From Monosiga brevicollis MX1 (lineage: Eukaryota; Opisthokonta; Choanoflagellata; Craspedida; Salpingoecidae): a DNA stretch of 64,000 nt. Made by a program: the position numbers and the translations under genes. The stretch covers positions 1,279,922 to 1,343,921 of the forward strand of contig NW_001865041.1 in assembly GCF_000002865.3 (NCBI RefSeq), in the 5' to 3' direction. Within the stretch, counting starts at the first letter, position 1, and every line of letters starts with the position of its first letter. The notes below the pieces were generated by a model. It was not told the DNA's origin. It was given only the letters and a program-made list of their open reading frames with translations, and made no database searches. Below, piece by piece: positions 22,151 through 35,611 of this stretch.

Positions 22151-22261
22151 AACCACGGAAAAGTGTGACCGTTGAGTCACTATCCCATGGCGGCTTGATC
22201 AGAGGGTGCACACGAGTTGGTTGTGAGCTTTCATTTGCTTGGGCTGGTCGGATCCATATCC

Positions 22262-24341
22262 ATGTCCAAGATGGCTGCTGCGGTATCTGTATCGCCCGCT
22301 GAGGGACGGGTACAATTGGGCAGTCATATCATCGTGGCGGCGTTGCATCAGCACAACATGCGCGTCGTTCGTGTGCGGGAAAACGAGTAAGAGGCTGGTC
22401 ATCTCGGCTCATGTTTTATGGTTGTTCTTTCAGCGCTGTGCCCGACCCTCCCTCACTTCGGTGCCTGCCTCGTTGATTGTGTGAAAAGACACGTGCGTAT
22501 GGGCAAGATTCGCTTCAACAGCAAGCATTTGATTGGCACTGCGTACGGTGAATTTTATCGTGTGGACAGGGACCGCCTGATTCCTTACGTCCCAGAGGAG
22601 GACAACGACGATGAAGACGCCGCTGTTGAGGGTGACAACCGCGGCATTATTGCCACAAAGGCCAATCAGGGCCTTGATGATCAAGCCATCCAGAATCTCA
22701 AGAGTGAGGGCGTCACGGGCGAGGTGAGGCTGTCAACAGACTTGAACCCCTGATTGTCTGGCCATTTGGATGTGCGCCGTCGAGCAGGTGGGCTGATGCC
22801 TCGTTGCACCCAACTGATGCATCGCGCATAGGCCTTGGTTCAGACGTTGGTGGAAAATAGCAAAACCTTCAAGCAGAAGCATGCCTTCACCCGTGAAAAG
22901 TATATCAAGCGCAAAAAGGAAATGTCAGTGCTTTCATCTCGCCCGATCTGTTGGACGGACCACCTCCTCTACCTTGCGCCCATTGTCTCTCGGCAGCCGA
23001 TGGCGTAGCTCACTTGGCTTACCTTGCTTCGCCTGGCGCCTGGCCCGTCTAAACCCAATGTATAGCCACGTCAATGCCGTGCAAATCTTGCGCCCAACGA
23101 TTCGCAACTTGCACGACGCCTTTTACCAGCACTTTCCCGATAAGATTGCGTACGTCAACGGCTTGACGGTTTGATGGCTTTTTTTTTCTCTCTCTGTTTC
23201 TTGTCTTCTCATCCCGTGTATCACGGATATGCTAATTCCAGTTCGATTCGCGTTGACACACTTGCATCGCTGTTGATGCGTGCCAACGTGCAACCACATT
23301 CCCGCGTTGTTGTGTTTGAGACCTGCTCGGGCCTCATGACGGCGGCTGTTGCGAGACAGCTGGGAGGTGCGACGTTCTAGCTCTCCTCGGCTTTCCAAAA
23401 GTTCTTTGCGAACCATTTTATCCTACACACCCGTGTATTCACCACACTTTTGTACCTGCTACCAACTTGCACCATCTTGCTCAGCGACCGGCACGGTGAT
23501 CCAAGTACACTGCGGCAGCGCACCTCAGCATACCTTGGTGACTTATTCTGACCTGTCAGCTGAGAGCAAGGCCACCATTGTGCCCTTTAGCATCAGCGAG
23601 CTGAGCACCGTCCTCGCCCAGCGCCAAGCTCTGGTCGACCGGACCGAGGTCTGTGGCGGGCCTCAATTCCTCGACGAGTCGCCGTAGCCGCCTTGAGTTT
23701 CACTCGTATCTTTGTTTTTCTGACCATGCCATAGGCCATTCCCGATAGTGATGTGCCCAACATGTTTGAGGGCCACCAGCGAGACCGTGCGCGAGCCCAC
23801 GTGCTTTTGGGCCAATGTGACAGGTAGGGTGGCCTGTCGCCGGCTGTTACGGCAAGTTGCTCTGTGCCTTGATTCACGCCCTTCTCTGGCTCGTCTCTGT
23901 GCGACACAGCTTGATCGTGGCAGCGCGGTATCGGCCTACAAACATTGTGCAGTCCCTGCTGAAACTGCTGGCACCCTCACAGCCTTTTGTTGTTTACCAC
24001 GAATATCGCGAGGTTGGTTGTGGCGTCGCAACGCAGATGTTCGGCGCTCGCAGTTCCTCATGCGTGGTCCCTCTTGCCTACCTGATTTGCTGCTTTGTGC
24101 AGCTCTTGGTCGAGTTGATGGACGAAATCAAGGGAGCAAGCGTCAACGTCAATTTGGCTGAAAATTTTTTGCGCTACTACCAGGTCCGCCCTGCCGTCTG
24201 CCTTCCGCCCGTCGACCCACCACAACGATTGCCTCTGTCAACTTACTCATGCTTGATAAAATTTGCCTGATCTCGCAGGTGCTGGAAAAGCGCACACACC
24301 CACTCATGACAACCGAGCCACGACCTGGCTCCTTGCTCTAG
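22262..24341 (+). CDS. TRMT6: TRM6/TRMT6, tRNA m1A58 methyltransferase non-catalytic subunit
   Basis: Partner of the catalytic TRMT61A in the complex that makes m1A58 in tRNAs; contributes tRNA binding. Ten exons: 22262-22386, 22489-22723, 22832-22923, 23066-23149, 23242-23366, 23485-23648, 23735-23823, 23910-24012, 24103-24183, 24279-24341; 386 aa from this ATG, or 383 from 22271, all in frame. Family blocks: IGTAYGEFY, LVQTLVENSKTFKQK, EKYIKRKKE, RVVVFETCSGL (Rossmann-like), SLIVAARYRPTNIV, PSQPFVVYHEY, NLAENFLRYYQVL. It is shorter than human TRMT6 (497 aa), lacking most of the acidic insert in the middle. The acceptor before 22489 (GAAAAG) is weak, but alternatives hit stops. Confidence 0.92.
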
Positions 24342-24833
24342 TGAGTTTTGCCGTTCAATGGGGATGGCGATCTGCGGGCCCATCATCACTCACGTGCGCT
24401 GCCCGGGTCTTTAGTGGTACCACAACGCACCGGACAGCAACCAGCTGCACGCGCACCCTGTATGAGCGTGCAGTCGCTCTGCATGGTCCCACAAGTACTC
24501 AGGACTCCGCTGCCAAGGCAGAATCTGGCGCACCAGAAGCCAAGCGCCCCTGCCCAGCCTAAACAAACGACTGCCTCTCCCTTTGCTATCTCCAGCTTCG
24601 TTTGGATCGCGCAGTGCTGAATATGCGCACCCCCCGTCGCAATTGTGAGACACACGACCAAATCAAACCGTTTGTCAATTGTTGATTTGTCAGGCCAGCC
24701 TTGCATGGTTTGCTACCCGTAGCAATGTCTCTCCAACGTAGCAATGTCTCTCCAATTTGTTTACATGTTCACATCAGCACAAGCGCGACTGCAGTTCAAA
24801 CAATCGCAGCGAGCTCGTCACAAGGTGCAGGAG
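24342..24833. other. Intergenic, convergent 3' ends
   Basis: About 490 bp between the stops of TRMT6 (+) and the patatin-like gene (-). Contains two perfect direct copies of a 19-mer (24718-24755). No conserved ORF. Confidence 0.55.
24718..24755. repeat. Tandem duplication of a 19-bp unit
   Basis: Two adjacent identical copies of CGTAGCAATGTCTCTCCAA, 24718-24736 and 24737-24755. Confidence 0.95.
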
Positions 24834-26167
24834 TTATTTGGGTGTTAAATGAGATATGATGTTGGGCCGAGAAGATCCGGCACCGGGGTTGGCTGATGGG
24901 GCTGCGGGCGGGCCCTGCGGGGGTGTTGGTATGGGTGCAGTACCGACGCGTGGGATTCCACTGGGCCAGCGGCTCGCCGCATTGGTGGTACAACGGGGTC
25001 GGCCTTTATCCGAGGTATCTAGCCAGACGTTGGCAGCCTTGAGGCCCCAGTTGTGTATTTCACGAGCAGTGGTCATGTCCGCGGGGTTGTAGCATAAGGA
25101 CCAGAGCTCGCGCTTGGTGTAGGGAAAATCGGGCGTCAGCTCGGGTGAAATGTCCAGCTTGACGCCCTGGGAGCGGGGAAACGGTGCTTGGAAGGGGCAC
25201 ACCTTGACCGCACCGGCAATTCGCGGCACCAGCTGCCAAGTGCCCCCGTCAATGACGTACCTATGATGCAAATCAGGGTGGGCATGACGGCAAAAAGGCA
25301 GGTGAGTCACGGGCGCGACGCTGTCTTTGTGCATGTTGTTTTCAAGCCACCGACGCCATCGATGGCACCGTACCAGTCGCGGAAGCGGGAGATGAGGGCG
25401 GCGTCCAGATAGCCCGGTACCATGCAGGAGGAGAGAAGGGCGTTGATGAGGTCTTGCCGCTCTGGAAAATGGGACACAAATACTGGGCGTAGACGAGGGC
25501 GTGGCCACAGCCGAGTCATGGCCACTGAGAGGCGGCCCGAGCACTTGATGTGCGCATTGTGAGGCAAGGTTTCGTCCATCATGTGCTCTAGCAGGCGACG
25601 AAGCTTCCACCATGTGCCTTCCTGGCGGCAAATTTCCGACTGATAGAGGTGTGCCTCAAGCACGGTTTCCGGGTCAATGGCACATGCCAGGTAGGCGCCA
25701 ATGAGCGACCCGCCGGATGCACCTGCAAAGCGGGTAAACTGGCGGATGCGGCCAGCCGCTACGAGGCCGTGTGCTACTCCAATGTGGTATGGCAGCATCC
25801 TATCATTCAAGCATGGAGGCAAGTGTGAAGTCAGAGGTGGGCAACAGGTGTGATGCGGGGTAGCAGTGGATGCGGAGAGGCAGGAGGCACGGTTCGGACA
25901 AAGGCAGAAGTTGAGGAGTGCCACGCCAGCCAGCCGGAGCACCACCATTGAAAGAACGTACCACCCACAACCAGAGAAGGCAATGACATCGCGTTCGGGC
26001 TGCTCTCGACGGGCTGCAAATGGCTGATGAGCCCCCGTGCTATGCATCCGAGTGGGGTGCTGTGCTCCACAGAGGAGTACAGGGCCAGAGGGCTGCTGCC
26101 GGCCCCAGCCTCGCGGCCAAACGCCAGCTGCCGCAGTTGCGTAACGCGATGCACGCAGGCACGGCAT
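24834..26167 (-). CDS. Patatin-like lipase of the ATGL/PNPLA1-5 type
   Basis: Ser-Asp dyad acyl hydrolase; animal ATGL releases fatty acids from triacylglycerol on lipid droplets. Three exons, complement(24834-25260, 25374-25799, 25962-26167), total 1059 nt, 352 aa, in frame. Oxyanion motif FSGCGW joins across intron 1 to MLPYHIGVAHGL. The nucleophile elbow is GASGGS. SGRLSVAMTRL and VSHF, then LINALLSSCMVPGY, and the catalytic IDGG, formed across intron 2 (RFRDW|YVIDGG), all follow the ATGL order. The tail is Pro/Gly-rich with no obvious lipid-droplet hydrophobic stretch; it is shorter than human ATGL (504 aa). The start could be the ATG at 26046 instead. Head-to-head with GPANK1. Confidence 0.88.
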
Positions 26168-26704
26168 GCTCGTGGTGGTAGGTCCTGATCAAACCAGTGT
26201 GTGCACACCGGCTGCCAGTGATTAACTAGCACGGATTTAGTTGAAACATTCGTTCGGGGCGACCAAGTTCACAGGGATCCTGGCCAAGCCCATGGCGTGA
26301 TCGTGCGAACGTCGTCGGCGGGGGACGTGTGCCGTTCGCCTGAACTGAAAGTGTCGAATCACCAAGTCACACCACGGGCCGTTGTCGCGATCCCACTGGC
26401 CAATATTTTCAAGACAACACCAACTCCAGGGTCTGAGTTGGACTCAATCTGCAATGATGCTCTATCGCCACTTGTCGCCCTGCCAAATCCGCGGCCGTCC
26501 ATTCCAAATAAAAAAAAAAAAATGAAAAAAAAGAAAAAAAAAAAAAAAATAAAAAGTGATGGAGCCGTTCATTGCGTCAGCCGTCATCGTCGCTCTGTCT
26601 GTGTCTGTGTCTGTGTCTGTGTCTGTGTTTGTCTCCTCTCGCTTATACCAATTTGTCAGAAATTCTTCTTATTATTTGCTGACAAGTTCTGAGGGGGTGT
26701 CGGG
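26168..26704. promoter_or_regulatory. Divergent spacer with A-rich run
   Basis: Spacer between the patatin (-) and GPANK1 (+) starts, containing an imperfect poly-A run at about 26510-26556 followed by TGTGTC repeats to 26630. It must hold both promoters; no element is assigned. Confidence 0.5.
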
Positions 26705-27895
26705 ATGGCGACTGGCGGTGGTGAGGGGGCGGCGACGGCGGCGGGTAAGTATCCAGGATTTGTAAAGTCCAAGGTGGGGTCGGCTCAGCAGTTGGTGACG
26801 GTGCCAAGAGTAGCGGCGCGCGATAGCAGTGTGGCTGCAGGTAGCCAACGAGATGTGGCGCTGCGGCACGAATACTTGGCCATCGTGGACGACGACCTGC
26901 CAGTGCCAACCTGTCCAGATGCTCCGCCTAAAGTAGATAGAGGGCTGGCCTCGCGGCGCCTGGTACGGCGCGCGAATCCACGGGCAAAGACGGCGAGCTT
27001 GAGCCGAAGCAAGCTCCGTCAGGGCCTCCTACGTGCGGCACAGGACAACGACGCGGCCTTTGTGCGGCGCCATGCAGAGGCCCTCGCTCAGTCGGGTCTG
27101 GCGTGTTGCCTGGACGATTATGCCTGGACGCCGCTCATGATTGCAAGTGCCGCCAACGCCTTGGATGTCGTGCATGCACTTGAAGAGGTCTTTGGATATG
27201 ATCAACTCGACTATGAGCACGCTGACCGCGGTGGCAACACCGCCCTTTCCATCGCTCGCCAACACGGACACGAGCAGTTGGTCGACTTTCTCGTCGCAGT
27301 CGCTGCTCGGACACCAGCTGAGCCGAGACCCACCTCGGCTACGGAACAAGCCGGATCTGCAGGCGATAAGACATCGACGCACCCCATACCTGCCTCAAGC
27401 AAAGCACTCGCGCCTCAGCCTTGGTTCTGTGCGCCGTGTGGCCTGGAGGTGCGGGAGGCCGAGGCCTCCCATTGTGCAAGCATTGCACACAATATCAACT
27501 GCGCCCGCCCCGTGGCCCGTCACCCGTTTGTCCTGGGTGTGGCGAACAAAGGATATCAACTCATGAAAGCAGCAGGCTGGAACGAGCAATCGGGGCTGGG
27601 ACCCGCACAAGCAGGTCGCATTGCGCCCGTCAAGACCGTGTTGAAGCGCGATCGTGCAGGGCTGGCCTCTGCACAGGATCAGTCCAGCGAAGTGCCTGCG
27701 CAAAAGGCCAAGGTGACACACTTCAAGGCCAATGATCTCCAAGCCGTCCGCGATGCACCGCGTCCAGCGCGGCGCCTTGATCAACCCCTTCCCCGTAAAG
27801 TCCAGGCCCGCCTTGTCGCAGCCGAGCAGCAGCGTGATCGGGATTGGCGCCACATGGCTGCAGCCTCGGATCAGCCTCGGCTTGAGCCCACATAG
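26705..27895 (+). CDS. GPANK1: GPANK1-like G-patch and ankyrin-repeat protein
   Basis: Intronless, 396 aa. A disordered N-terminus (about 1-95) precedes ankyrin repeats (about 100-200: LLRAAQDNDAAFV, WTPLMIASAAN, GNTALSIARQHGH). Then come a Cys/His segment FCAPCGLEV...SHCASIAH like a small zinc-binding element, and a G-patch GYQLMKAAGWNEQSGLG at about 280-300. The downstream PVKTVLKRDRAGL and KVTHFKANDLQAV blocks are shared with animal GPANK1. G-patch proteins usually activate DEAH helicases in RNA metabolism; the precise role of GPANK1 is not established. Unlike most genes here it has no intron, and it reads open from a clear ATG. Confidence 0.87.
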   Translation: MATGGGEGAATAAGKYPGFVKSKVGSAQQLVTVPRVAARDSSVAAGSQRDVALRHEYLAIVDDDLPVPTCPDAPPKVDRGLASRRLVRRANPRAKTASLSRSKLRQGLLRAAQDNDAAFVRRHAEALAQSGLACCLDDYAWTPLMIASAANALDVVHALEEVFGYDQLDYEHADRGGNTALSIARQHGHEQLVDFLVAVAARTPAEPRPTSATEQAGSAGDKTSTHPIPASSKALAPQPWFCAPCGLEVREAEASHCASIAHNINCARPVARHPFVLGVANKGYQLMKAAGWNEQSGLGPAQAGRIAPVKTVLKRDRAGLASAQDQSSEVPAQKAKVTHFKANDLQAVRDAPRPARRLDQPLPRKVQARLVAAEQQRDRDWRHMAAASDQPRLEPT

Positions 27896-28054
27896 CCTGG
27901 GTTGGATTGTACTGCATGGTATGCGAGGCCTTCCTTGTGAGGTGATCAACTTGTCGTTTGTTGGATGGGACCGATGTAAGTTTCTCACATGTCAATCGAT
28001 TGATGAATGCAAGGTTTTCAGCTGCCCGCTACTCCTGCTCGAAAAGTGCCGCAA

Positions 28055-31000
28055 CTAGTTGGCAGCGGTGGGCTTGAGCATCTGAACGAGATGGTGAACG
28101 AGCTCTGACTCTTGTTGCATCTCTTCGAGGATTTTCTCAAGAGCGGCTCCGTCATGCGCATCCTGCAGCCAGCCATGGCAGAACGGGTCAGGGACGCAAG
28201 CAAGACAAGTAGCAGGCAGGGCGAGCGGTATTGAGTCATGCCAGAGTGCAGCCAGCATGCCAAACCTCGGCATCCAGGATGGCCTCAAAGCGTTGCTGGC
28301 AGGCATCCAAGACGTTCATGTACTTGTCAAGGTGAAACTCGAGCTGGTCGCCCACTCGCGTAACAAAGCCCGTTTCGAGATACAGCTGTTGATGTCATCC
28401 ACGGTGCATGAGGACAATGATGTCCACTGTTGATTTGGCCCCAAAGGCTAAGAAAAACGCTTCTGCGTAACAATATCATACCTTGTAGGTGCTGATGGCG
28501 CTGATGGTGTACGGCCGGGTGGCCGAGCTGTCAAAATTGGCAAAGCGTCGCAAGTCTTGCAAGGCAAACGACGCCAAATGCTTGGCCATATCTAGAGGTC
28601 CCCAATGGCCCACCGTTCGCCTTCTGAGTGTCGCCGGGGTTTCAGCAACCAAGCGATGCGGTCGTGACCTTGCAAACTCACCTTCACCTGCAACTCGGCC
28701 ACGCTCGACGAGCAACTTCATGGTGGTGAGTGAAGTGAGCTCAGCGCGGGGCTCCTCTAGTAGCGTGCAGGTGTCTGGCTTGATGCTGCCTTTGACGTGG
28801 TCCAAATTGTAAATGGCATGTCCGACCTATGGGTTGCGGTCGGAGGCCACACAACCAGCGATGGCGACAATTCAAGTTCGTAGACACGATAAGACACTAC
28901 CAGGCCACTTAGGCTGGTGGGAACACAGGCCAGAGGCGGGAATGTACATGACGGGTCCTGGTCATCTATGTACCACCTTGTCCCCATTCCACCACCGTTT
29001 CAAAAGGAGCGCGTTCTGGCTCGTCATACCTCGTGCGCCGCTACATGGTAGACAATAGTGTCGACGGCATCGAGCAATGCTGCAAGCTCTTTGCCGTTTA
29101 CACAGACCTAACCCCACCCAGAGTTGAGTGGTGCGGTGGCATTGCCATGCCAAGCGAAGCGGGATGCATGGCGCGATATCGGACCACACCTTTTCAACCA
29201 TGTCGCCGGTTGTCTGCAGACGTGCACCCGTCGAGACGGCGTCGAAATAGATTTTCACTCCCTTTTCGTTTTTCACTGCGGAGCGATTGGGAATGCTTTG
29301 ACCAGAGAAACGGAAATGGAGTGACATGCCAGACTACATGTGCATGGCCCGGTCCATGGCCAAACGTGAGTGGGCCTTTGGGTGCACAGCAAGCACTAGG
29401 CAGTCATCAAATTGCACCAGGTCGGGCGAGAAGCTGCGTTGCCTCAATGTAGCCACCTTACTTGAAAGGGCAGGTAGTAGATGCCGGCTAGGCTGGCGCT
29501 CAAGGCAAAAAGGCCCTTTTGGCTGAGATCGGTTTTGCGCTGACGAAAGTACTCGACAATGTCAGCCTGGATGGCAGCGATCGTATCATTGGCATCCTTG
29601 TAATCCATGTCCAGGAACCTGTTTCGACAAATGAACAATGCTGCTAAGTTCACACAGAACACATAGTGGTGTAACCCCAGCTGCCAGCACAAGCCCTGTG
29701 CGCACCGAATGCTAAAGTCAGGAATCACTTTCACCCGAAGAGGGTCTCCGTAGCCTGGGGCACGATGCGACCAAAAAGCACGGTCAGAGCGAGCGTTTGG
29801 GGAGACTTTTAGCACACGGCAGGGCGCTTTCGAGCATCGGCAAGGGCAGCCAGTGCTCGGCTCTACGCGTGAGCACAGGGGTATGCAAGAAACACACCAG
29901 ACTCGATATCATGCACCAGCTGCAAGAGGACAGGCCATGGACACGTGAGCTTTGCAAAAGGGTTTCCACACAGTTTTGCTCGCCGACCAGGTGCCCTTAC
30001 CTGAATGTGGTATTTGCAATCCATCCAGCGACGGTCAAGCTCCTCCCAAGCCGAATCCAGTTGCTCACTATAGCACCCACAAAGCAATGGCGGGAAGGAT
30101 TGAATCCAGACGATCATGAGGTGCCGGCTCCCACCGGAGCATCGTCTGAGGATGCGTGCCCATGCAGGTGACGATTTCAAATCTTACATGTCCTCGAGGG
30201 CCAAGCAGACACGATACTGGCGGAGAAAGGGCAGATAATTTTTTTGCTCCGCAGTCAGATCCTGCATGACCTAGACCGATGGAATAAAATGGTGAGGTCG
30301 GACATTGCTTCCTCACCATTTTCACGCTCATGGGCCCCAACGCTGTCGAACCTCCAGCTGAGCAACGAGGTCATCAAAAGCCTGTAGCACGGGCACCAGT
30401 TCAGTTTTGAAGACGGTGGCGTACGCAGCATGTGTATAGCTCGAGGTGGCAGCGTCCCATGTAATGATCGTGTAGGGGTTGAGCAAGGCGGCATCTGTGC
30501 ATTTTCAAATTGTGGCACGGTGGTCCCGGGGAGAGGTGAATTTTTGGCTTGCAAATGAGGAAGCTTGGTGTAAGGCAGTGGCCTAACACCGCGCGCCATG
30601 CTAAGCGGGACCTGCGAAAAAAAGCACACCCCACCTCCTGGGCTTCCATCAGCCTCTAGCTTTTTGGCAGTCTCGTTGCCCTGCACTTTCTTCGACCAGG
30701 CCCGGTAGTACCTGGAAGCAGGTGCATCAACCAAGGGTAACGCAACAGCAAGAAGAGAGCTTCATGGCACATGATGGGTCGCAAAGGACAACGTACGCAT
30801 CATAGTAATGTGAGATGACGGCCGAGTACTTGAGGAGCACGGCATCAAATTCTAAGGGATAGGAGGCGGTGCTTGAGCCAGTGAGGTGCTGACCAGGAAG
30901 CTGGTAGGCTGGTGGACAGCAGAGGGAAATTCTGCTGTGTGATTGTGCGAATCAGACCTGGGAAACCATGCGGCAGCTCGTCGAGAGCAGAGCAAATGTG

Positions 31001-31598
31001 AGCTCGTGCCACATCGTTGCTGGCCGAGGCCAAGTCCAAGAGGTCGTAAAACTCGTCGGAGAAATCGCGAACGCCGACAAATTGACTAGGAGCCGATGCA
31101 AAGAGAGTCCCAAGGGCGAGAAGTCAGCACCGCACACATCAAAGGTCGTGTTTGGGGTGCAGGCAAAAGGGTCACGTTGGGCACGGGCCCTTGTCGATGG
31201 CCAGCTTCGAGGGAGGCGTTGTGCTTGGGATGCAGAGCGTGTGCATGTGTGCAGGTGCGCAAGTGTGTGCGTGCCGCCAGCGCTGGGTTGACCCGTTCAA
31301 ATGCATTTAGCGAGAGGTGATCAGTGACATACCTGGCAATGGCAGCACGAATGTACTTGTCTTGGTTGGCGCTGGGGTACGTCTTTTCAATGTGCTTTCG
31401 AATGAGTTGATGGCTGGCCTCTTCAATCTTCTTGAGCAGCGAGATGCCTGCATGACCAGCCAGCTCGCCCTTGATGGCGGCAAAACTGGTCGGTGGCAAA
31501 TGTTCAGTTCAACACGCGAGGGGACGGGCTCAACAATCACTCAAGCCAATGCATGGATCTGCCAGTACATACTTGGCCAGAGCCGCTTCAAAAACCAT
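28055..31598 (-). CDS. Putative HExxH zinc metallopeptidase (M49-like EExRAE), multi-exon
   Basis: Large gene of about a dozen or more exons from ATG 31598 (MVFEAALA) to stop 28055. I follow NFAAIKGELAGHAG (31335-31490 region), DFSDEFYDLLDLA (about 31000), EFDAVLLKYSAVISHYYDA, LLNPYTIITWDAATSSY, EQKNYLPFLRQYR, QLDSAWEELDRRWMDCKYHIQ, GYGDPLRVKVIPDFSIRFLD, AIQADIVEYFRQRKTDLSQK. The key region is LLDAVDTIVYHVAAHE (exon low end 29030) spliced to VGHAIYNLDHV (exon high end 28826), giving HEVGH, followed in the same exon by EEPRAELTSL. HExxH plus a downstream EExRAE recalls the zinc site of M49 (DPP III-like) peptidases, though M49 proper has HExxxH. The rest is mostly helical. No signal peptide is evident. 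Not every exon edge is resolved. Confidence 0.65.
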
Positions 31599-31943
31599 GG
31601 TGACTCGTGATCACGGCAGGCAGCAGTGGTGGCAACTCGCCGCCGCCTCCTCCTCAAAACTGAAATTAATTTTTTTTTTCACATGCCAGTAAAATTCGGA
31701 TTTTGTGAATTTTATTTTATTTTATCATCTGATTTAATTTTTAAAGTGGCAGCGGCTTCGGGATTTAGAAGACTGGTCTCGATTGGATTTTGTTTGAGCG
31801 GGGTGGGCGGGGGCACGCGCGTGGTTGGTGTGAATAGGCAGCGTGCATGGATATGTGTGCTTGTCATCGCTTGAGTCAGGCTGGTTGTTGATCGCCTTAC
31901 ATCGAGAAGAAGCAGACGGGGGACTGCAAGAGGAAGGCACATC
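31599..31943. promoter_or_regulatory. Divergent spacer metallopeptidase/TM2D1
   Basis: 345-bp spacer between two divergent start codons, AT-rich at 31665-31745 (T run and TTTTATTTTATTT), which may hold core promoter elements for either gene. Confidence 0.5.
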
Positions 31944-32801
31944 ATGTATCGTGACGCGGCCTGGCGCGTGGGGGCCAGCTGGTTGACCCTCGTGTGTGCG
32001 GTGGTGATGATTCATTGTCACGAGATCGAGGCCAACGCCGAGTCACCTGTTGAATGCGGGGAACTGTTTCCTGCCATGCTGTGTTGTCTGGACCCACTTT
32101 GGGACCCGGCAACGCACCAACCACGAAATTGCGGGCATGATGGTCAAGCTGCTCGACTGTGCTTCGCCCGACCGCAGGTGGCATGTAACAAGAGCACCGG
32201 CCCGATTGTGACTGCAGACGAGGCAGCTGCTTTCGCAAGTCCCCTGACCTGTGATGGACAGACTTACACGCTGGCGGACGTGGCGCGCATTGAGGTGACT
32301 TGGCACCCTGCTCTTGCGCTTGTGTGAGCTGGAGTTGGGGTAGAGTCTCTCCCACCTCCTGAATTGTTTTTGCCGTCTCAAACCTGCACACGTCTTGCAA
32401 TGGATCCATTAGACATTTGCGTGCAGTTTTGTCGATGCAGAGGGCGAGTACGAGTTTGAAACAGCCTTGGGCTTGAGCGTGTTCTTTGGCATGCTGGGCT
32501 TGGATCGATTTTATCTGGGCTATCCTGCACTCGGCCTTCTCAAGCTCATGACGCTGGGCTTTCTCTTCTTTGGCCAGGTCTGCACATGCTCATGCTCACT
32601 CTCTCAATGCCGCCAACCATCTATCATTTCGGTAAATGTGCTCACCCCTTCCTGTTGGGCGACGGACCGCGCCAGTTGGTGGACGTGGTGCTGATTGCGA
32701 CGCAGACTGTGGGGCCTGCCGACGGCACGCCGTATAAGATGCGCTTTACTGGCCCACGCATCACCAAGCTCTGGGCTAACAACGACACGTACTTTTTATG
32801 A
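31944..32801 (+). CDS. TM2D1: TM2 domain protein, TM2D1-like
   Basis: Three exons (31944-32294, 32413-32577, 32676-32801), 642 nt, 213 aa, in frame. An N-terminal hydrophobic signal segment (WLTLVCAVVMIHC) is followed by a Cys-rich ectodomain with CGELFPAMLCC, CLDPLWDPAT and CFARPQVACNKS, the pattern of animal TM2D1. The TM2 domain has two helices around the conserved DRFYLGYPALGLLK (DRF motif), and the C-terminal VGPADGTPY...NNDTYF continues the TM2D1 match. TM2D proteins are linked to Notch signalling in flies and to amyloid-beta binding in mammals; molecular role here is unknown. TM2D1 rather than TM2D2/3 is chosen from the ectodomain and C-terminal tail. Confidence 0.88.
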
Positions 32802-33258
32802 TACGACTATCCATCCCTCCTCTTGGGGATTGTTTCCACGGGATCAGTGATCCATTCCTGCCTCATTCAGGCTGAAGATAATTGACGACTTCGCTCTACC
32901 ATTCGGTGTGCACATTTCCCCATCCTCGCCTGCGCATGTTGCCTATCTCAAGCCTTGTTTAATTTTTAAAATTTTAAAAGGTTGTCCCATTTCATTCGGA
33001 GTCAATCGGAGGGCTGGAATCAATTCGACAACCGCACGCGTCTACGACACCAAAACAAGAAAAGTGGGGTTGAAAACACATCAACCACTGGGGTCGGGGG
33101 GCCAATGGGTTCGAATGGCAAAGCCATCATCGAAACCAGGCCACATCACGAGCCAGTTAACAGTTTTGGTTAGGCAAAAAACACAAGATGTTAAAGATAC
33201 AAAAACATGAAACGTCGGCAAGAATCCGACAAGTCGACTGGAATTAAGAGTAAGGAGT
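32802..33258. other. Intergenic, convergent 3' ends
   Basis: 457 bp between TM2D1 (+) and beta-tubulin (-) stop codons, AT-rich around 32951-32985. Presumed 3'UTRs; no ORF supported. Confidence 0.55.

Positions 33259-35611
<2,353 letters not shown>

Noticed and set aside
21183-22211. Long ORFs with X residues
   Set aside because: They span the N gap and contain no real sequence there.
24300-24620. Continuation of TRMT6 beyond 24341 in other frames
   Set aside because: The family ends shortly after the NYQVL...LL block and the in-frame TAG at 24339 fits; downstream ORFs have no match.
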